Assembly (NCBI RefSeq): GCF_900497805.2
Contig: NW_020954556.1
Span: 62,594,447-62,658,446 of the forward strand
From: Vombatus ursinus
Lineage: Eukaryota; Chordata; Mammalia; Diprotodontia; Vombatidae
Direction of reading: 5' to 3'
DNA length: 64,000 bases
In this document: positions 58,480 to 64,000 of the stretch, one piece after another
Layout: each line of letters starts with the position of its first letter
Position numbering within the stretch: position 1 is the stretch's first letter
The notes under the pieces: model-generated
Seen by the model: the letters and a program-made list of their open reading frames with translations, nothing else
What the model was told of the DNA's origin: nothing
The model's database searches: none
Position numbers and translations under genes: made by a program

Positions 58480-60800
58480 ACTTTTGGTCCTCTGATCATT
58501 GGTCCTCTGGAATTGAAGTTGGTCATTGCATTGATCAGTTTTTAAGTCTTTCAAAGTTGTTTAATAATAACAACATTGTAGTTAAAAAGTTGTTGTCCTA
58601 GTTCTATTCATTTCGCTAGATCAGTTCACATAAGTTTCCCCAGATTCCTCTGCAATACAATAGCATTCTGGTACAGCCATTCTCCAATTCATGGGTACCT
58701 TCTTAGTTTCAAGGTTTTTTTTGTCACCTCTAAAGGGTTGTTGTAAATATTATTATATATATGAGTCTTTTTCCTCTTTCTTTGATCTCTTCAGGGGTAT
58801 AGGCCTTGTAATGGTATGGCAAGGTAAATAGTACGCACAATTTAGTGATTTTTGTGGGGCATAGTGCCAAATTGCTTCCCAGAATGGCTGGGCCAATCCG
58901 CAGCTCCACCAGCTACTCATTAATGTGCTTGTTTTCATGTAGTCCCCTCCAACATTTGTCATTTTCATTTTTGTCAACTTTGCCAATCTGCTGACTGTGA
59001 GGTAGAATCTTAGAATTGTTTTAATAAGCATTTCCCTACTTATTAGAGATTTGAAATACTTTTCCATTGGTCTGTTGGTAGCTTGAACATCTTTCCTTGA
59101 GAACTGCATGTTCTTATCCTTCAACAATTTTTCTTTTGTGGGAAATAGCTCTTATTTTTATGTATTTGAATCAGTTCTCTCTATATTTTGGATATGAAAC
59201 CTTTATCAGAGAAACTTGCTACACACACACACAAACACATACACTTATTTTGCAGTTAACTATTTCTGTTCTAGTCAACTACAATGTTATGTTTGGTATG
59301 GTTTGTATAAGAGCTTTATAATTTTATAAAATTAAAAAAAATTGTTCATTCTGTCTTCTACGAACTTCTGTATTCTTTGTTTGGTCATGAATTTTCCCAC
59401 TATCCATACATCCGAAAGGAAAATTTTCCTTGGTCCTTTAATTTTCTTATGGTAGACCTTTCATATCTAAATCATGTGTGCAGTTGGAACTTATCTTGGC
59501 ATATAGTGTGAGGTATTGCTCTAAATTCTAGATCTAATTTCTCCTTGGTTACTTTGCAGTTTTTCTAGCAGTCTTTGTCAAACGGTGAATCCTAGTTGCT
59601 ATGGATTTGGCTTTATTAAACACTGGACTAGACTATTAACTTAATTTGTTTCTGTTTGTTATGCACATAATATGTTCTATTCATAGATCTCTATTTTTTA
59701 ATCAATACCAAAATCATTTTGATGACTACTGTTTGGTAGTACAGTTCAAGACCTAGTACTGTTTGGTCCCTTTCTTCTTGCATTTTTATTTACTTTGAAA
59801 CGCTTGACCTTTTGTTCCTCCAGATAAATGTTCTTTTTTTTTTTTCCTATCTCTATAATATAATCCTTTGATAGTTTGCTTGGTATGATACTGAATAAGG
59901 AAATTAATTCAGGTAGTATATTATCATTTTTATTATAATGCCTGAGCCTACTTGTGAGTAATTAATTTCTGTAATTATTCAAGTCTGTCTTTATTCCTAT
60001 AAAGAGTGTTTTGTAGTTGTGTCTTGGTAGATATATGTGTGTTTTGGTAGATAAAGATTTCCAAATATTTTATACATCCTGTAGTTATTTTAAATAAAAT
60101 TTATCTTTTCACCTCTTTCTTCTGGGTTTTGTTTATATTATATAGAAATGCTAATGATTTATGTGGCTTTATTTTATATTTTGCAACATTACTAAAGAAA
60201 TAATTGCTAATTATTTTAACTAAGTTTTAGTTTTTTCTGAGTAAACAACCCCATCAACTACAAAAGTGACCATTCTGCTTCCTCTTTGCCTATGATTATT
60301 CATTTAGTTTTTTTTTTATTTATTGCATTTCTAACATTATATCAAATAGTAATGGTGATAATAGCCACCCTTGATTCACCCTTGATTTATTGATAGCCCC
60401 CAAGGTTTATCTACATTATCTTTAATGCTAGCTGTTGGTTTTAATAGTAGTAGTAGTAAGTAGATAAATAATACTGATCATATTAAGGAAAAGTCCACTG
60501 ATTCTTTAAAAAAAATTTTAAACAAAAATGCATGTTGTATTCTGCCCAAAGCTTTTTCTACATTGTATGATTTTTCTTTTTCTTATGATTGATTTGGTAT
60601 ATTATATTTATAGTTTTCCTATTAATCTATTGAACCAACCCTACATACCTGGTATAAATCCAACCTGGTCATAGTGTATAATCTTTGTGAAATGTTGCTA
60701 TTGCCTAATATTGCTAATACTTTACATTAAATTTTTTTCATCAATGTTCATTAAAGATATTGGACTATGTTTTTCTTTCTTTGTTTTGATTCTTCTAGAT
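58480..60800 (-). mobile_element. Long L1 ORF2 remnant
   Basis: The minus-strand frame at 59127-58753 gives EKYFKSLISREMLIKTILRF, then WWSCGLAQPFWEAIWHYAP, the C-terminal part of L1 ORF2. To the right, reversed reverse-transcriptase wording (TATTCTGCCCAAAGCTTTTT, ATCCAACCTGGTCATAGTGT) follows. Many breaks. A short CA run lies at 59222-59243. Confidence 0.88.
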
Positions 60801-60817
60801 AGTTGAAGATAGCTATC

Positions 60818-61095
60818 ATGCCACCTCGGTGTATAGAGTCTCAAACCTGAAGTAAAGAAGACTTGAGTTCAAATTATGGACTCATACACTTAGTAGGTAT
60901 ATGACTCCGGGCAAGTCACTTAACCATTATCTGCCTCAGTTTCCTTATCTATAAAATTGGGATAATAATAGTGCCTTCTTATGGGGTTGTTGAGAAGATA
61001 AAAAAGAGATAATATTTGCGAAGCACTTTGCCAACCTAAGCACTGTATAAATGCTAGCTATCACCACCACCACTACCACCATTATTATTGCCATT
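60818..61095 (+). mobile_element. THER/MIR-type SINE with CCA/TTA tail
   Basis: GAGTTCAAATTATGGACTCA, CTCCGGGCAAGTCACTTAAC, CTCAGTTTCCTTATCTATAA and a tail of CACCACCAC then ATTATTATT units. Confidence 0.9.
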
Positions 61096-61099
61096 ATTA

Positions 61100-61540
61100 T
61101 TCAGGATTATTTTCCAGATTTGGACTTTGCCTTAGGATGAGGCTTTGTATATTTCTAGAGAGAATATTGGGGCCTTGTATGGTCCTGATCTGAATCATCT
61201 GGGGCCCTGCGGCTATATTCTTTAGTCAATGCCTGCTCTGATCTTTAAGGATCACAGAGATAGCTCATGCCAGGGAGCTGCAATATTTCAGAGGGCCCTA
61301 ATTGGTTCGATTTAGGGGATGATTTGACCTCCTTAGAATTCCTGAGCCCTGTACTGTGTTTTGTAACTTAGCAGCAGAACTACAGACTTGCCCTAAGGTG
61401 GAGCCCCAGCAGACAGTTGTTTGTCCCAGACTCTACCAGCAAGCTGGAAAACACTATAGTTTCAAAACAACAGACCTATAGGCTGACCCCTGGTCCCATA
61501 GTTTCTGTCCTGGTCATTTGACTCTTGGCCAAGTCCTAGA
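61100..61540. other. Unrecognised stretch, perhaps retroelement 5' sequence
   Basis: An even, GC-moderate stretch that with 61795-62640 could be a LINE 5' region, but I cannot show it. Confidence 0.3.
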
Positions 61541-61543
61541 TCA

Positions 61544-61793
61544 TGAAGCAGCTAGGTGGCACTGTGGATAGAGTGCCATACATCTTCCTGAGTTCAAGTC
61601 CAGCCTCAGACACTTACTGTCTGTGTGACCGTGGGCAAGTCACTTTGCCCCATTTGCCTCAGTTCCTCTTCTGTAAAATGAGCTGGAGAAGGAAATGGCA
61701 AACCATGCAGGTATCTTTGCCAAGAAAACCTCAAATGGGATCATGAAAGGTCAGAAACAACTGAAATGACTGAACAACAACAGAGACATATTT
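61544..61793 (+). mobile_element. Long-form marsupial SINE (MAR1-like)
   Basis: GCAGCTAGGTGGCACTGTGG, GGAAATGGCAAACCATGCAG, CAAATGGGATCATGAAAGGT and TGAAATGACTGAACAACAAC. Confidence 0.95.
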
Positions 61794-61794
61794 A

Positions 61795-62640
61795 CATATC
61801 CCTATTGGATAGGAGGATGTATCAGGCTCCAGAGGCCCTACTTCTAGGCTCTGGTTCCCTTCTCCTAAGAGGAACTGAGAACCCGAGGAGGGGCCCAAGA
61901 TAGCCAGGCTCTGAGCTTCCTTTATTATCTTGCTTCTACCTTTCTGCTAGCTTTGGAGATTATCAATCTGAGGGATGTCCACGAAAGACTTTTGGGGCAG
62001 CTAGGTGGCACAGTGGTTATAGTCCCAGGCCTTCTTCCTCCCCTATGCCCCAGCCACGCTGTCCTGGAAATGTTCTTGCTCCCTGTGGTACCACACTCAC
62101 TGGACCTGTGCTCACTCCTCCTTGGCCACAGCCGCAGCCACAGCTCGTGATCACGTCTGGTTGGCACCTCTAGGATGTCTCGGAACCGCAGAGGGGTCCT
62201 TCAATCTTCCCTCAGTCAGTGCCTGCTGTTCCTTAGATGAAAGCTCCTGAGCTGAAACTTCTTGAGGCCTAGTCTGCTTCCCTCAGGGCCTCCTGTTTGT
62301 TGATTCAGGGCCTGGAGGTGTTTACAAACCTCAGCTCCTGAAGTCTTCTCTGTAGGACAACTGCATTGCCCCTTTATTTTTGCCACCCTACATTCATTTC
62401 GTGGCAATTTTTTGTCTGTTTGTGGAGGAAATCTGAGGGCCTGGACATTTATGACCTACTGTATCATCTTCCCAGAATTCAAATTTATTTGCATGGCATC
62501 CTGGAGAGGATCTTGAAATTTCTAACCCTATTATCAGAGAGTTAAAGTTTTCTGAGGGCCATTCCATTAGCTGGGCTTGGTGGCTTCTCGCTAGTTATAT
62601 TTCTAGATCTACCTTCTGTACTTCTACCAGCCTACTCTTA
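61795..62640. other. Unrecognised stretch with a truncated SINE head
   Basis: GGGGCAGCTAGGTGGCACAG at 61994-62013 is the head of a SINE that stops after about 25 bases. The rest is C/T-rich and unplaced. Open frames on both strands have no gene-like features. Confidence 0.45.
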
Positions 62641-62645
62641 TTGTA

Positions 62646-62850
62646 ATAACAAAAAGAATAATAGCTAGCACTCTAAGACTTGCAAAGCTATTTACATATT
62701 TTATTTCATTTGATCCTGACATCAACCCTGTGAATTAGGTGTTATTATTATGCCCATCTTACAGATGAGGAAACTGAAGCAGAGAGAGGTTAAATGACTT
62801 GCCTGGGGTCACACAGTTAATAACTAAGTGTCTTATCTTACTTATTACCT
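62646..62850 (-). mobile_element. THER1/MIR-type SINE
   Basis: ATTTGATCCTGACATCAACC, TTACAGATGAGGAAACTGAA and GACTTGCCTGGGGTCACACA. Confidence 0.92.
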
Positions 62851-62854
62851 GCGT

Positions 62855-63135
62855 GCCCAGGGGATAGCAGAGATATGATGTACAACATAGAACTTCAGAG
62901 AAAAGTGAGAAGATATCACCAGAGGATAGCAACAACCCTATATCATCAGAAATGAGATACTCCTTCATCCATGTAGATACACTAATCATGTGTTTTCCCT
63001 ATGTGTATATCCTATGCATGGTCCTTGTGCACAAGCACTATTCTCATTGATAGTATGTTTATTTGAGAAAATGTGCCCCCTCATAATATGGAAAATGCTT
63101 GATTTGCTCTTTTCTTTTTTTTTCCTTTAAAAAAG
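62855..63135. other. Unrecognised stretch
   Basis: No supported feature. The reverse open frame 62989-62759 runs partly over the SINE. Confidence 0.4.
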
Positions 63136-63139
63136 TAGC

Positions 63140-63298
63140 TTTTTTTTTTGTTTTGTTAGTGAGACAATTGGGGTTAAGTGACTTGCACAGGGTCACACAG
63201 CCAGTAAGTGTCAGGTGTTTGGTCTGAGGCCGGATTTGAACTCAGGTCCTCCTGATTTCAGGGCTGGTGCTCTATCCACTGCGCCACCTAGCTGCCCC
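63140..63298 (-). mobile_element. Marsupial tRNA/CORE SINE
   Basis: ATTGGGGTTAAGTGACTTGC through GCGCCACCTAGCTGCCCC with a T-run on the left. Similar AGTAGC/CTAGTTTTT wording on both sides suggests a target duplication. Confidence 0.92.
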
Positions 63299-63624
63299 AA
63301 GAAACTAGTTTTTATTGAACTAGTTTCAACATCACAGACATGGTCCATCCCCAGCCCCCAAATTGAATGCTCCCTTTGTACAAAGAGAAACAATTAAGCA
63401 GAAACACTTGATGTGGAAAATTTTGTCCAACAATGTATACAATATTGTGTTCTAGTAATCCCCAATCTTTTTGCCATGAGGAATGAGGTATGTTTTATTC
63501 CCTCTTGTCTGGTATCTTCATTGACTTTTCCATTAGTAAGAGCTCTGATTCCTTTCAGTGATTTTTAAATTTACATTTTTGTCCACATTGTATATATTGC
63601 TCTCTTAATTTTGCTTATTTCAAA

Positions 63625-63815
63625 GGACCATAGGATCATAGGAAGAAACCTTAGAGGTAATTTGGTGCAACCTCATTTTACAAATGAGGCAATTAAGGTT
63701 AAGTGATTTGACCAAAGTCATAGAGGTGACCAATATAATGAAAAATTAGGATTTGAACCTATGTCTCCTGACTCCCAAATCTCTCATTCTTTCTACTGTA
63801 CCATTCCTTTCTATA
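63625..63815 (-). mobile_element. MIR-like SINE with CR1-type end
   Basis: ACCATAGGATCATAGGAAGA, ACCTTAGAGGTAATTTGGTG, TTTACAAATGAGGCAATTAA and GATTTGAACCTATGTCTCCT. Confidence 0.85.
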
Positions 63816-63819
63816 TTAG

Positions 63820-64000
63820 TTCATAAAAATCTTCCCATATTTTCCTGAATTCTTCATCATTTCTTATTGCATGAAAATATTCTATTACATTCCTATACTG
63901 TGATTTTTTTCAGCCATTCCTCTATTAATGGACTCTCCCTTTATTTCAAGTACTTTACTTCCACAAAACTATGAATATTTTTCTACACATTGGATATTTG
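63820..64000 (-). mobile_element. L1 ORF2 C-terminal fragment running off the window
   Basis: TTCCTGAATTCTTCATCATT, TTCTATTACATTCCTATACT and AGCCATTCCTCTATTAATGG match the reverse of the L1 region seen at 29680-29830. Confidence 0.8.

Noticed and set aside
58753-59127. 124-codon minus-strand protein
   Set aside because: Also L1 ORF2.

Overview
The window looks like euchromatic nuclear DNA from a marsupial. It carries many copies of the marsupial tRNA/CORE-type SINE (MAR1/WSINE-like: a GGGGCAGCTAGGTGGCACAG head and a TGACTTGCCCAGGGTCACAC block on the other strand), MIR/THER-type SINEs, L2 and L3/CR1 LINE remains, and several marsupial-type L1 3' ends. I cannot tell an American from an Australian species.

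One gene is firmly recognised: the first coding exon of WWOX on the minus strand (7862 down to 7756). It has the expected N-terminus, the expected 107-nt length and a GTAAG donor. Its CpG-island promoter lies to the right (about 7863-8420) and includes a ZNF143-like site. Everything left of 7756 is therefore WWOX intron 1; I find no exon 2 there. Everything right of about 8.4 kb is upstream of WWOX. In other mammals the next gene upstream is CLEC3A, and I see no CLEC3A exon in this window.

Two minus-strand loci in the upstream region look like genes I cannot name. At 56915-56016 there is an open 300-codon exon in a GC-rich island, with one membrane segment, a long Glu/Ala-rich stretch and a good splice donor. 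At 40050-39855 and 38082-37904 there are two exons with clean splice sites and matching phase; together they give the last 124 residues of an unknown protein and a stop codon. The phases allow both loci to belong to one transcription unit of about 19 kb, but nothing in the sequence proves that.

The rest is repeats and unrecognised sequence. Between 9 and 17.7 kb lies a stack of L1 elements, split by a solo LTR and followed by a SINE. Three solo LTRs of one family (15721-16278, 32359-32716, 36177-36727) each have a 4-bp target duplication. L2 remains, L3/CR1 remains and nested SINEs fill 47-54 kb, and a reverse L1 fills 58.5-60.8 kb. No RNA gene, CRISPR array or prokaryotic feature was found, and nothing looks like a new multi-gene system.
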